This document shows, one piece after another, positions 47,432 to 58,888 of a DNA stretch of 64,000 bases (position 1 is the first letter of the stretch; every line of letters starts with the position of its first letter). Origin of the DNA: Pisolithus tinctorius (taxonomy: Eukaryota; Basidiomycota; Agaricomycetes; Boletales; Pisolithaceae); NCBI GenBank assembly GCA_024663395.1, contig JANFAH010000026.1, positions 620,001 to 684,000 of the forward strand, read 5' to 3'. Below the pieces are notes generated by a model. That model was not told where the DNA came from and ran no database searches. It saw nothing but the letters and a program-made list of their open reading frames with translations. Both the position numbers and the translations under genes were made by a program.

Positions 47432-47783
47432 CTGGCCATGATTGGCCTCAGTTTTCCTTTCTGTTTCCTATCAGTATCTAGTTTTCCTTTGATCTCTTAC
47501 TTACCCTGTCTTTTCTTCATTGTTCCCCTTACTTTACTGTATGAGACTGGACACCAGACATGTCATTTGCAAAGGAAGAGAAGAAAGGGTCCTACACTAA
47601 GGCCTACTTGGCTTCAGACATGTCCTCATCACCCTCCCCAGCCTCCCTACCCTTGGTCTGCAACCACTCCACCTCCTTGTGCATCTTGTTGGTGTTGAGT
47701 TCAGATGAACCCAAGTCCAATGGGGAGACTGGCATCCTGTATCCATATGATTCATCCAGAATCGCTTCAAGGGCATCAGTGAT

Positions 47784-48690
47784 TCAGCCCGAGTTGTTGA
47801 CTGTGGTTTTATGCAGGTTGTAGAGGCTAGCCAGGTTGTTGGCTATCATCCCTGTGGTGTTGATCAACCATTCAAGCTTCTCTTCTAAGCCTGAAAAGTA
47901 CCCTGCACCAGCCTTCCTTGCCCCACTCCCACTGGCCTTGGGCTTGTCAATGTCCAGCACCTCGACTGACTTTGATTTTGCCCACTTCTTCTTGCTGGGC
48001 CTGGGCTCAGGCAACTCTTCATTGGCCTTCTGCTTCTTCCCCTTGTCAACCTTGGTAGTGGCCTTGGGACTGGTCTTGGTGTCCTTCCTGTCTCCAGGCC
48101 ACTGGCACTTGCCCTTTGACTGGTTGCACCATATGCAGGTGACCTGCTTCTTATTACCATCCATGAGAAACTCACAGACAGTCTTTGCCTGGGTACAGTG
48201 AGTACAGCTAAGAGTGGGCTTCAGACAAAACATGCAAGAGTAGAAAAGGTTACTCACCTGGGTTCCATGACCACCTTTTTCACCCCAGTGGCCTCACTAC
48301 TACCAGCCCCAGCTTCATCACCCTTCTTGGCCTTGGCCTTATGTTTTTGCTCAGCCTCCTTCTCCTCCTCAGACCTACACCTCCTCTCCTCCTTGCATGC
48401 CCTCTCTTCTTTGGCCTCACATGCTACCCTCTTGGCCTCAACCCTCTCTCTCTCCACCCTTTCAGCCTCCAGCCATGCCTGCTCCTCCCACCAGGCTTGC
48501 TTGGCTGCCTTGCACCACTTCCTCTCTTTGGCCTTGGCCCTCATTGTCTCTTCCTCATTGTTGGTGTCATACTTGATGGCATCATCCAACACCTGGGTCC
48601 AGTCAACCATGACCTGGCCTTCACTGTTGTTGTCAGTTGTGGTGATTGGTCTTGAATCAGACATGATGGTTGAGATACAAAGAAAAGACA
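47784..48690 (-). pseudogene. antisense coiled-coil/Cys-cluster gene at the 3' end of G1
   Basis: On the strand opposite to gag-pol. Exon 1 starts MSDSRPITTT at about 48690 and codes a charged coiled coil (KAKERKWCKAAKQAWWEEQAWLEAERVERE and Lys/Glu repeats). A GTGAGT donor follows near 48259, and exon 2 carries CTHCTQAKTVCEF and CIWCNQSKGKCQW, two Cx2C...C clusters, then EKLEWLINTTGMIANNL. Similar antisense genes occur in Agaricomycete Gypsy elements. Both exons are open, though CpG-poor and without a verified acceptor. Possible roles, such as nuclear retention or regulation of the element, are guesses. Confidence 0.55.
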
Positions 48691-48801
48691 CAAAGGGCTT
48701 AGTGGCCCACAAGTACCATTTTTTCAAACTCAGCCAGTTTTCAGACTCAGCCTACCACTCTTGCAGGGGTCTCATGGGTTCAACCCCTAAGAGGGGGATA
48801 C

Positions 48802-51043
48802 TGTCATAGTCATGTCTTGACCCCAGCTGGACTTGGCCTTGTGTTCACTCAGTCTGGCCTCAGCCTCATCAATCCCTTATCCCCAGATAGTCTGGTGTGG
48901 TATACACTGCTTTGCAGTGTGTCACTTTGGTCAAACCCTGCCCAGTCTTGTCCCCAGTCCACCCTTTCCTGGCCTCTGTTGTCTTTGTCATACATTACTA
49001 ATACTTGTCTTACCAATTGTCTTAGCAATCTTTGTGAGACTGGCATTACCAGTCTCTGTACTATAGTTGCCTCTAGTATATAAACCCATAGATACTCAGC
49101 CTGTATCTCCTCAGTCTGAAATCAAATAAGTTCTATCTGTAATCCTTGGCCTCAGACTTGGACTGTGACCCACACAAGGGAATAGTGCTGTAGCCTCAGT
49201 CGCTAAGTCCAATCAGTCCACCCCCTGTACCTTTGTCTTTCCTCCTGACTCTGACCCCTTGGCCTCACACCCACTTTGGTCTCTGGTCCAGTGTCACACA
49301 CCAAAGGTGTTGTGGACATGGTTACAGCTGACTCTGCCTAACTTGTCGATGAGTTGCATGCAATGCCCATGCATGCAGATGAAGACTAGAGGCCTCATGT
49401 GTAGAAAGACTGCCAGATGTGAGCAGTCATCCTTTGCACAAGAATGAGTCATCAGTGCTAGAGAGAAAAGAGGAAGCGAGTTAAGCACACATTAAAAGTT
49501 TTTAGTGCCCATGTACAGCAGTCCAGTTTTCATTGTATCTCCACCATTTCCAAAGATATTGGCTCCATTCTCACACTTGCTAAAAGTGCTCTGCCACATG
49601 ATTCTGCCTTCCAAATTTGGAGAGGATCCTTGCACCCTACACATTTCTACAGCACTCCATCCATCAGATGCTCATTTCACTAAGTCCATCAATCATGGCC
49701 ACCTCTTCATCAATTGTCTCACTTGTCTCATTTGCCAGAGACAATGGCTATGTATATCTGCCAGGCATTCCCACCAGCTTCTGTCCTGAAGCCCCCTGGT
49801 TCATCCCATCATTGTCAGCCCTGTCTCATCCCATGCAGCTTGGTCAGTGTGTTCTCCTCATCAGTATGACTTCCAGAAGGACATTCTTTGGTTGCCTCAG
49901 GTCTGTCACTTGGTTAGAAAGGGTCTTATGTGGTCATTTTGGTCTCCCCTCTTGATGAAGCATATGGATCATTCCTCCCTGCTCCCTGCACCATCTTTAT
50001 TCCAATCTCATCCATCATTCTCCCCATATTGCAACAGCTGCAGCATAGTCTACTGTTCTCCAGCCTCCCTGATCACATCCATGGTGAGTATGATGTGCAT
50101 CTTGCCTTCTTACTGCAAGATCCAGCAGAGGACATTCCCCCTTCTCCTCCTCCATCAGAGCCCTGTTCATGAAGTTTTTGTTAATGTTGCTGAGAGGGTG
50201 GAAGGGTGGGAGACATGATTGCATATGCTCCTGTTTCCCCACAGACCTCCAATGCCCTAGCCCCTTTGATGCCTGACTCATGCCCTTCAATTCTGGAATT
50301 AATACTTCCTTATCTGGAAACACCACCCATCTGTCATGCCATCTTTGGATCTAGAGATGTCTCCACCGAGATCTGACTTGCATCACCACCCCCTCATGTG
50401 ATATCAGTGCACTTACTCAGTTTCTGACTCCATTTGACTCACTCTGTGATATTTTGACTATCCTTGACTTGTTCATTGCCAATACTTACCAATCCTCTTT
50501 GCTTGCTTGCTTTTCATTTCTTGCTTACTCATCATGATTACTCAGTCCTTACTCATTACTTACCAAGCATTTGTGCCTTGTTTGTCACAAGCTGTGCTCC
50601 CCCCATAGTATATAAACCCCCATGTACTTAGCTACCCCCAAGCAATCAAGAAGCAGTCCAGAAGTCAGTTCAGTGCCTATCTCATCGTCAACAGTTGAGG
50701 CTCATTTGGAAGAGTCTAACTGTCCCCATTCATCATCCTAGGTAGTTGAGGCCCCATCAAGGGTCTATCTACCTTCATTCATTATCTGAAGTTTCATCTG
50801 TGCTTTGTCAGCACACCTGCTTAGTCATCCATCCACTCCCATGTAACTTGACATTGACTTGTGCCAGGAGCACCTCTACTTGAAGTCCCCCCCACACATT
50901 TAGGTTTCTCTGCCCTCCAGGTTCCACAGAGGTAAACCACCACTCACACATTATTTGTCTTTGGTGTTGGATTTGTTTGGTTTTTACCAGCTTTCCACAC
51001 TTTGACTCACACTGGCCTCAACCCAGACAACCCAAACTTGACA
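48802..51043 (+). repeat. G1 3' LTR, split by Z3
   Basis: The LTR runs 48802-49291, is interrupted by Z3 at 49292-51011, and resumes CTGGCCTCAACCC to 51043. A TATATAAA box lies near 49076. Preceded by the purine tract. Confidence 0.8.
49292..51011 (+). mobile_element. Z3, LTR-like unit, opposite orientation to Z1
   Basis: 1,720 bases from TGTCACACACCAAAGG to TTTGACTCACA, the reverse complement of Z1 without the W insert. A TATATAAACCCC box lies near 50608. The flanks are CCAG (left) and CTGG (right), so no clean duplication. Confidence 0.75.
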
Positions 51044-51048
51044 ACATT

Positions 51049-53058
51049 GCACCTGTGGTTCTCCATGATCTGACTTGAACATCATCAGCTTCCTGAGTCT
51101 GCCATCTCCTCTCATCTTGTCTTATCTTATCATAGTCATCTCATCTAATCTTCACACAAGTGTCTACACCCTTCTGGGCCTTTCTTTTACTTACATGTTA
51201 TTTTCTTACATTTACCTTTGATGTCACTGGTGGTGTCATGAGCACTGCTTTGGCTACATGCACTTTACATGTATAGGGGCATCTCTGTAATGTAAAGGAT
51301 TGCAATACATTGCTGAGAGACCTGATTTGGGTTCTCTTCAGGAACCTTACTTCTCTCCTCCAAGTGACAGTAGGGTAATCTGCAAGTATCTGCTCTAGGA
51401 TTATCTCAATAGAACTCAAATCTACTCTCAAACCATTGCTATATCATCCTGACAATGACATTAGATGTGTTAGCTATACCCAGACCTCAGGATTAAGAGG
51501 TTTTTCTTTCTCCATTTCCATTTCTTTCCACTCCCCACCTTTTTGACAGGTGTCCCAATAAGCATAATCCTTGGATAAGCATCTTAGGGCCTTTTACACA
51601 TCAGAATTGAGTGGGAGTACTACCCTGTTCACATGGACCCATACTCACCACCATTCTGTTCATTCTCATTTGTTTCTGCTATACAGCCCTGGATTCACCA
51701 TCACTTCCACTTGTCTTGAAAGGGCATTGGCTGGTCAGGTCCACTCCTGTCACTCCTTTGTTAGGTTTTGTACTGTGGGCTAGTTGACAGACACCAGAGA
51801 GTTCTTCCAGGGTGGTTGGGGGTTGTTTTACAGTGATGAGCTATGGACTTGGCTAAACAACATGAGTTTCTTGATGTAAAATTAAGTTCATCCTTGTGTA
51901 GTGCATCAGCAACCATCGGAAAACCAACCCTCACCTGATCCAGGCCAGCCAGCATTGGACAGACTGGACAGCTGTGCCAGACCCCTAGCTTTCCCCAAAA
52001 AGACTCCTAACTGGCTAGTTCTGTCCAGATGTCCCAGTAGAGAATGTGACCCACATAGAAATGACTTGCATATTTATGTATATCACATATTAGGTGTGTG
52101 AGGCAGACAAGGGGCCTGGGGCTAGCCCAACACTATGGAACACAGCTCAATCATCAACATGTTGGAGATATATTCTCCCCTGTCTTTTTCACTCACTTTG
52201 GTACAATGTTTGGCTGCTTATATAACCATCAGAGTGCCATGCCACACAGTTGTTACACTGTCCCCTCAGTACCTTGTTCACTACTGAGGGTATGCTTACC
52301 ATTCATTACCAGTATTCCCTTACTGATTCCCTGTAGCTGCCTACAGGTATATCTAATACATCAGTAGCTTGTTCACTACTAAGGCTGCCTACAGTGCCCT
52401 TTTCTACAGGTTATGGGCCCAGTCTAGTGTGGAAATTTTTCATATAGGCAAAGCCTTGACCTGTACAGACTTGAAGTCTCATACAGGATAGTACAATTAC
52501 TCAAACACAGCTCTATAAAGCTAATGGATTGCTACCATATAGCCACACCTGAGCTCAGAGATCATGGCCAGAGCTGGACCAACTATGGCAGTTGGGTCCT
52601 CAATACCATTGATGAAGAAGGCTTAAAAGGTATCCTACTGGGGTCTAAAACATGACAAACACAGAAAGCATTTTACAATTTTCTTTGCACAAAGGTACAG
52701 AAAAAAATCTTTGAAAAGATACTTTGTTTTATCTCATGTTCTCTGCTGAAACAAGTGGAAATAATGTTGAATTTTGAATGGTTTTTCTGACAGAAAACAT
52801 GATGCATTGGATTTCCAATGTTTTATTGGTGAAAAACAATTACCATGACATAGGTGTTGAACCTGGTGTCAAAACTACAAGCATGGTCATAGTGTGAGAC
52901 CTTGTATCATCAAGTATATGAGTGAAACACCAGAACAACAGAATAAAATTACTGCACTGTATTGTTAGTGCACAAATGACTAAGTGTTGTGGTCTTGTAG
53001 ACCTGAAAATGGAAGGTATTTCTCATGGTAATGAAAAGAAGCATCAATTAATGAACTG
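51049..53058. other. CpG-free DNA, no gene recognised
   Basis: Short frames only. This is the right flank of G1; it resumes the sequence broken at 30842. A short imperfect duplication around CTTGTTCACTACTGAGGG / CTTGTTCACTACTAAGG is seen near 52270 and 52365. Probably a decayed older element. Confidence 0.35.
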
Positions 53059-53175
53059 TCATAGCCATGCCTCAACCCTGGCCAGACTCAGCCTCACACT
53101 CACTCAGTCTGGCCTTGGCCTCACCAAACCTCTACCTCCAGTTGGTCTAACACAGTTAGAGGTTGTACAGAAACC
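53059..53175 (+). repeat. fragment of a G1-type LTR
   Basis: TGTCATAGCCATGCCTCAACCC and the following Cys/Leu-poor stretch match the first about 115 bases of the G1 LTR, with TG/CA exchanges, then similarity ends. Confidence 0.6.
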
Positions 53176-53588
53176 ATAGTTCAGTTGAGGTTCACACAGT
53201 TCTTGGATTGTTCTTGTTTGACAAGTTTTGTAGGGTGATGAGCTGCAGGGTTGTCAAGTCTATAGGAAGGAATATACTCAGACTTCAAGTTGGTTGAAGC
53301 TGAGCATTTAGTGTAACATTCTTGCAATGAAAAGCAGTAACTACTGTCAGGTAGTGTTGCATTGTTCACAGTGACAGGGTTGTTGCAAAGAGTGTTGCAA
53401 CATTTTGTCAACATTTCAACAATCATAATAATTTTGTTGCAGCATGTTGCAACACCCATTGCAATGTCTTTGAATTGCATGACTTACTTTGACTTCCTTG
53501 CTGCACCATCCTTGAGTTCAGACCACTTCTTCTTCACCCTATGCACTGCCAAACCATTCTCCTTATCCACATTGCCTATCATGTTGCC

Positions 53589-54158
53589 TCACTGGGCATG
53601 CAAGGATGGGACTGGTTTGCATTTAGGATGGCCTAGTGGGGGGTGCCCAAGTGCCATGGAGGCTGGTGGTGGAGAGCTGTCATCAGATGGGGTGGGAGGT
53701 AACAAAGGCAAGTCTTGTGTCAAGTGCTCATATTGCCCTTCCATTGTGAAATAGTCCAGATATGGATCAGTAGTACTATCAGTAAGAAATGTCAAATGGT
53801 TCATAGTGTGGACAGTTGCAGGGTTAGAGCTAATGAGGGGTAGTCCATTGAAGTTCCACTGTGGTGTAAACATCAACATTGTGTCAGCCTGGAGAATGCT
53901 ATCCAGTTCCATGCTGAAAGAGCCAAAATCCTGTGAAGATAAAAGATGATTGGAAATACTGGAAGGCTGGATACTCACTGAAGGGACAAGAGTGCACTCA
54001 GGCATTGCAACACTCAGAAGTCCCATGATGGAACCAGACATTGTAATGTGTGAAGGTGTTGCAACATACACTGGAGTTTTGGCTGGACTTGCAATACTCA
54101 GATGCATGGTCTGAATGCACAGTGGCAAGATGATAGGATACATGTGTTGAGTACACAA
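53589..54158 (-). other. unassigned CpG-free frame
   Basis: The minus frame of 189 codons (MSGSIMGLLSVAM...PQWNFNGLPL...MALGHPPLGHPK) ends in a TGA beyond which the same frame goes on (GNMIGNVDKENGLAV), consistent with the CGA to TGA pattern. No family is recognised. Its first codons overlap the start of the K LTR. Confidence 0.3.
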
Positions 54159-54432
54159 TCTGGAGTTATGGTAACATCTCAGAGTTTCACTGTCAGTGCT
54201 TGGAATTGTTCTCTGACCTCAGAATTAAATTCTGATGTCAATGCACTTACTAATTACCATACTATAAATTTTCTGCACTGTTGTTTTCCACCTCAGTGAC
54301 TACTTTGTACACTGAGGTGAGTATAGCTAGATTCCTGCTTGTTTACTTGGTACTGACATGGTGTAGAAACTCATACCTTCAATAGGTACTAAGATAGTGA
54401 CTACTTCATACACTGAGAAACTCATACCTTCA
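54145..54432 (+). repeat. K 5' LTR
   Basis: It starts TGTTGAGTACACAATC and ends at CATACCTTCA; the following GGTTATGAGCCCTGCTCTC resembles a primer-binding site of Copia type. The 3' partner is not in the window, so the ends rest on motif only. Confidence 0.6.
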
Positions 54433-54499
54433 TTAGGTTATGAGCCCTGCTCTCATGCTCTAATTCTGAAAGAGTTAATATGCAGCATCAATACCCACT

Positions 54500-55945
54500 A
54501 TGGCAAAAGATGATCATTCCTTACAAGTCCCAACCCTAAATGCAGATGGAAGCAACTGGCTATATTACAAGGCTCAGGTTGAATGGGCTGTCAGTTTGAA
54601 AGGGCTGATTGGACACCTGACTGGCTTGGATGCAAAACCAGAGGACCCTTCAGCAGGTAAAGACTCCTCCTGGAAGCCCACAGCCATGGAGCAAAAACTT
54701 GTTAATGAATACCCAGAAAAACTTCAGCAATGGGCAAAGGACAATGGATATGTCAAGCAAGTGATCACTGTGTCACTCCTGGAATCCCTATTCCTTCAAG
54801 TTCTGAAGGAAGAGACTGCAAAGAGTGTGTGGGGTGTCCTCACTGACCTTTTCCAAAATTGCTCTTGCATCATTGTGATTGATCTGTGGAGAAAACTCCA
54901 AGAATCCCACTGTGTGGAAAAAGGCAATGTCTGTGCTCACTTTGACAAGATGCATGCACTGTGTGAACAACTTGCTGTGCTTGGACAGTCAATCACAGAC
55001 AATGACTTCACAGCCATCATCCTCAGTTCACTTCCCACTTCTTATGACTCCAACCTCACAGCTATGACATCTTCAGCCCTAGTCATGCAAAAGGACCTAT
55101 CTCTGGACTTCATCATTAAAGTAATTTCCAATGAATATGATAGGTGCCAAATGCAGATGAAAAGGGGCAACTCTGGAAACTCTGGAAGTTCCAAAGATGT
55201 GGCTTACTCAGTGAGGGATGGAAAGAAGCCAAATTGTGAAAACTGCAGAAAGAAAGGTCATACAAAAGACCAATGCTGGGAAGAGGGTGGCAGAAAAGCT
55301 GGGCAAGCACCCAAGTGGTTCCAGAACAAGGGGAAAGGGAAAAAGGAGAAAGGCACTGGAAAAGTGGCCACTGCAACCAGTGCATCAGCCAGCTTGAGTG
55401 CACAGACCACTGCTGACTTGGAACCTGACAGAGTTTGGCTAGCACACCTGCAGGATGATGACTGGCTTATGGAAAATGCAGAGGATGAAATTCCAAACCC
55501 CCAGGACAGCATTAACAATGAAGAAGATGTGTACACAAACAACTACAACCATGTTCTCCTTGCAGGTGAAAACCTAAATTCCACAGAAGAGACCATCCTG
55601 TTTGACTCTGGCATGTCATGTCATATGTCCTCCTACCACAGCAAATTCCTTGATTACAAGCCAATCATACCCAAACCTATCACCATGGCTGACAACCACA
55701 CCTTTCACCCCATCAGAAAAGGTGTTCTTGCAATCTCGCTCCCAAATGGCACTACCCAGACCCACATTCAACTCAAGGACATGCTCTATGCCCCCAAAAT
55801 GGGCATCACACTCATTTCCATTAGCAAACTTGACATCACTGGGTATGTGGCATTATTCTGTGACAAGCATTGTCAAATTTTCAATGCTCAGAAAAAGAAA
55901 GTAGCCAAAATTCCGATGCAAAAAGGCCTCTACTGCCTCAAATGA
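54500..55945 (+). CDS. K gag-protease part of the polyprotein
   Basis: A 481-residue open frame. Residues 1-230 are Copia gag (NADGSNWLYYKAQVEWAV, ILSSLPTSYDSNL). A knuckle CENCRKKGHTKDQCW is near residue 240, and a protease active site ILFDSGMSCHM near residue 370. The frame ends LYCLK-TGA; the same frame continues AGLAKATESL, so this TGA may be a CpG-type stop inside a longer polyprotein. This segment lacks other damage. Confidence 0.75.
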   Translation: MAKDDHSLQVPTLNADGSNWLYYKAQVEWAVSLKGLIGHLTGLDAKPEDPSAGKDSSWKPTAMEQKLVNEYPEKLQQWAKDNGYVKQVITVSLLESLFLQVLKEETAKSVWGVLTDLFQNCSCIIVIDLWRKLQESHCVEKGNVCAHFDKMHALCEQLAVLGQSITDNDFTAIILSSLPTSYDSNLTAMTSSALVMQKDLSLDFIIKVISNEYDRCQMQMKRGNSGNSGSSKDVAYSVRDGKKPNCENCRKKGHTKDQCWEEGGRKAGQAPKWFQNKGKGKKEKGTGKVATATSASASLSAQTTADLEPDRVWLAHLQDDDWLMENAEDEIPNPQDSINNEEDVYTNNYNHVLLAGENLNSTEETILFDSGMSCHMSSYHSKFLDYKPIIPKPITMADNHTFHPIRKGVLAISLPNGTTQTHIQLKDMLYAPKMGITLISISKLDITGYVALFCDKHCQIFNAQKKKVAKIPMQKGLYCLK

Positions 55946-56757
55946 GCTTGTCACACCTTTGCAGGCCTAGCCAAGGCCACAGAATCCCTCACCATGGAGG
56001 AGATTCACATCAGGCTTGGCAACATCACTCCTGAAGCCATCTGGCACATGCTCAAGGATGGCATGATCACTGGAATTAAGCTGGATGAAGCACATTCTAC
56101 CATGGGCACATGCAATTCATGCAAATATGCCAAAGTGACTCAGAAGCCCATCAGGAAGGAGTGCAACCCACCCTGCCATGAACATCTAGGTGACGAGGTC
56201 CACACAGATCTCTGGGGACCTTCTCCAGTCCAAACCCCTGGCCACAGTCAGTACTATGCATCATTCACAGATGACCACACCTGCTACACCAAGCTGTACC
56301 TCCAGAAGATGAAAGCTGAGACCTTCATGTTGTACAAGGGCTATGAAGTATGGCTGAACATGCAGTTCAATACCAAAGTCAAGCAACTTTGCTCAGATTG
56401 CAGGGGAGAGTATCTTAGTGCAGAATTTTCAGAGTATCTGAAATCCTGAGGCACAGAACAATGCATAACCATCCATGATACCCCTGAACACAATGGAGTT
56501 GCAGAACAACTCAACAGAACACTCGTTGAGTGCATACATGCGATGATTCACACCAGTGGCCTCCCCAAGAACCTCTGGGGGGAGGACATCATGCATGTGA
56601 CCTGGCTCAAAAATCACTTGTCAACTCACCATCTAGGCACAAAAACTCCCTATGAAATGCTCTACAACAGACCACCCAACCTCTCAAAAATTCCAGTCTG
56701 GGGATGTCATGTCAAGGTCCATGACACCTCTGGCTCCAAACTAGACATGTGAGCCCA
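55946..56757 (+). pseudogene. K integrase
   Basis: HIRLGNITPEAI (normally GHI/GHV), CNSCKYAKVTQ, DEVHTDLWGPSPV, LCSDCRGEYLS, then TGA at 56447, HDTPEHNGVAEQLNRTL, and TGA at 56750 in KLDM-stop-AQDRHWVGFD. The second His of the zinc-binding pair is lost. Both stops sit where Arg would be expected. Confidence 0.8.
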
Positions 56758-57129
56758 AGACAGACACTGGGTAGGATTTGATCCTGAGAGTGATGGCCAC
56801 TGCATCTACTGGCCAGACACACAAGCAATCAGCATAGAATGTAGCATCATTTTCGAGCACTGGGAAGTGTCTGTACCTTCAGGTGTGCTGCTCGAGGGGG
56901 AGCAGGGAAATTCCGAAGCCTCACAAGGAAATTCCGAGGCTATGCAGACAGTTGAGTGACCCACAGAAGCAACTGCAGAAATTCCACAACTTGTTCCAGA
57001 CCCACTTGGAGAAAATTTCGAAACACCTCCACCTCAACCTTGATGTTCTACTCACCAGTGCTTTGAATCAGACAATATGAGGCACTTATGTGCAGGTGAA
57101 GGAACTCGTGATGGATGCATTCCTCTTGA

Positions 57130-58389
57130 CTTTGTGAAAGAACTCTGAGAGAGTGACAGCAACCCTAACAGCCCTAAATCCTGAGAGAACACCACCTACA
57201 TATTCAATGAAGGACTAGCTACCAATGAAGACAACACTAACATCATGTATGCTATGGTGGCAGGGATGGCTGAAGCTGAAGGGCTGGATCCATCAACAGT
57301 ACAGGAGGCAAAATCCCAAGCTGACTGGCCAAAGTGGCAAAATGCCATAAATGCAGAATTAAAGAGCCTAGAGGAAGCACATACCTGGGATGTTGTTGAG
57401 TGCCCCAAAGGTGCAAACATCATAGGATGCAAATGGGTCTTCAAGATCAAATGCAATGCCACCAGAGAAATCAAGAAGTACAAGGCCTGCCTAGTTGCTA
57501 GGGGCTACTCTCAGATCCAGGGCATTGGCTATGACAAAACATATGCTCCCATTGCAAGACTCACATCTCTCTACACCATACTAGCAATCACCACATGCAA
57601 TGACTGGGATATTGATGTATTTGATTTCCACTCAGCATTCCTCAATGGCAAACTTGGAGATGGCAAAGACATCTACATGGAGCTCCCTGAGGGCTATGCT
57701 GTAGGGTGGAATTTTTCCCATCCAATTGGGAAGCTAAATGTAGCATTATATGGCTCGAAACAAGGTGCACTTCAGTGGTACCAGAAGCTATGCACTACTC
57801 TTGCAGATCTTGGGCTCACCAGAGCACATGCAGACTGGGGAGTATTCTACAGTCACATAGGATCAGAAATTCTCATCCTTGCCAGCCATGTCGACAACTG
57901 CACTGTAACAGGCAGTTCCCCACTGCTAATTCACTCATTCAAAGAAGAAATCTGCACTCATTTCAAAGTCTCTGACCTAGGGCCCATCAGTTGGCTGCTC
58001 AGAATGAAGGTGATGTGGAATAGAGAAGCCTGCACCATATCCCTGTCACAGCAGTCATACATTGAGGCCATCCTAATGAAATACAACCTCACTGACTGCA
58101 AGCCAGCTGCAATTCCAATGGACCCTGGCATAAAACTCTCCTGTGGAGAAATTCTGCAGCCAGCTGAAGAAGCTGCACACATGAAAAATGTACCCTACTG
58201 TGCCACTGTTTGCTCCCTCATGCACCTTGCCATTGGAATGTGCCCTGACATTGCATTTGCTGTCTCCACAGTCATGCAGTTCAACAATGCACCCAACATG
58301 ACTCACTGGGAAGCCATGAAATGAATCTACAGGTATATCTTGGGCACAAAAGCACTCGCTTTTACATTTGCAAATTCAGAACGAGGCCT
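57130..58389 (+). pseudogene. K reverse transcriptase and start of RNase H
   Basis: The open part 57245-58324 reads NAINAELKSLEEAHTWDVV, CKWVFKIK, DVFDFHSAFLNGKL, YGSKQGALQWYQKL and ASHVDNC. Copia elements have VDD at this place, so the active site reads VDN. A TGA at 58322-58324 (MK-stop-IYRYILGTK) precedes the RNase H start, which is cut off by X. Confidence 0.8.
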
Positions 58390-58749
58390 TGAGTAAAGCA
58401 ACCAAAGACAAGAGTCTTCTCAGCTATCACTTCAAACCAGAGAGATTGGGAGTGGAACCCATTGATTGAGGGACAAGCTCAAAACAAACTAGATTATCTG
58501 TTTGTATGTACTGCCACAAGAGAATGTTCTGGAAAGAAGTAAACAAAAGAGAAAACTATGCTATTGGACAAATGCAAACATGTGTTAGCAACAAGGCATG
58601 GCCTTACTAAGTATCATGTAAGCATGAGAGAGTAAGCAAAAGGAGAAGTCCAAGATGACTAAGCATCCCTAAAGTGTAACCCTAACCAGAGAGTGGATAT
58701 ATATGGGTAACTAGGAAATGCAAAAGTGAAAAGTCTACTGGTCATTACA
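58390..58749 (-). repeat. X 3' LTR
   Basis: TGAGTAAAGCAACC to GGTCATTACA on the + strand, 360 bases, with the purine tract CCTTAGGAGGGGATAG (minus strand) just beyond its 58749 end. The left limit is set where K coding similarity stops. Confidence 0.6.
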
Positions 58750-58888
58750 CTATCCCCTCCTAAGGTTCAACATCCAGGTGAGACCAAATAGGACAAACAG
58801 TAGTAAATAGTTCTGGCATGGGTGTGAACAGGCTTTCAAAGCTTTCTGATGAGAGGAGAGATAATTTACAGGGGGCCCCAGGGTGGGA

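Larger units (their letters stand above)
30848..51043 (+). mobile_element. Ty3/Gypsy chromovirus G1, decayed and interrupted four times
   Basis: Two LTRs starting TGTCATAG and ending CCCAAACTTGACA bound the element. The flanks are ATATT (30843-30847) and ACATT (51044-51048), a 5-bp target duplication with one C/T change. A purine tract (AAGAGGGGGATA) precedes the 3' LTR at about 48788. Internal order is gag, protease, reverse transcriptase, RNase H, integrase, chromodomain. Insertions Z1 and Z3 split the two LTRs, Z2 and element Y split integrase. Removing these leaves about 7.6 kb, a normal size. It is almost CpG-free and carries many TGA stops, so it is dead. Confidence 0.85.
54145..58389 (+). 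mobile_element. Ty1/Copia element K, cut by X
   Basis: A 5' LTR, gag-protease, integrase and reverse transcriptase follow in Copia order. The RNase H end is cut at 58389 by the LTR of X; the remainder would lie to the right of the window. Almost CpG-free with TGA stops. Confidence 0.85.

Noticed and set aside
49262..49291. End of the G1 LTR at about 49268 (GCCTCACA)
   Set aside because: The sequence after this point recurs after the left copy too (CCCACTT...GGTCTCTGG to CCCAAACTTGACA), so the LTR extends to 51043 once Z3 is removed.
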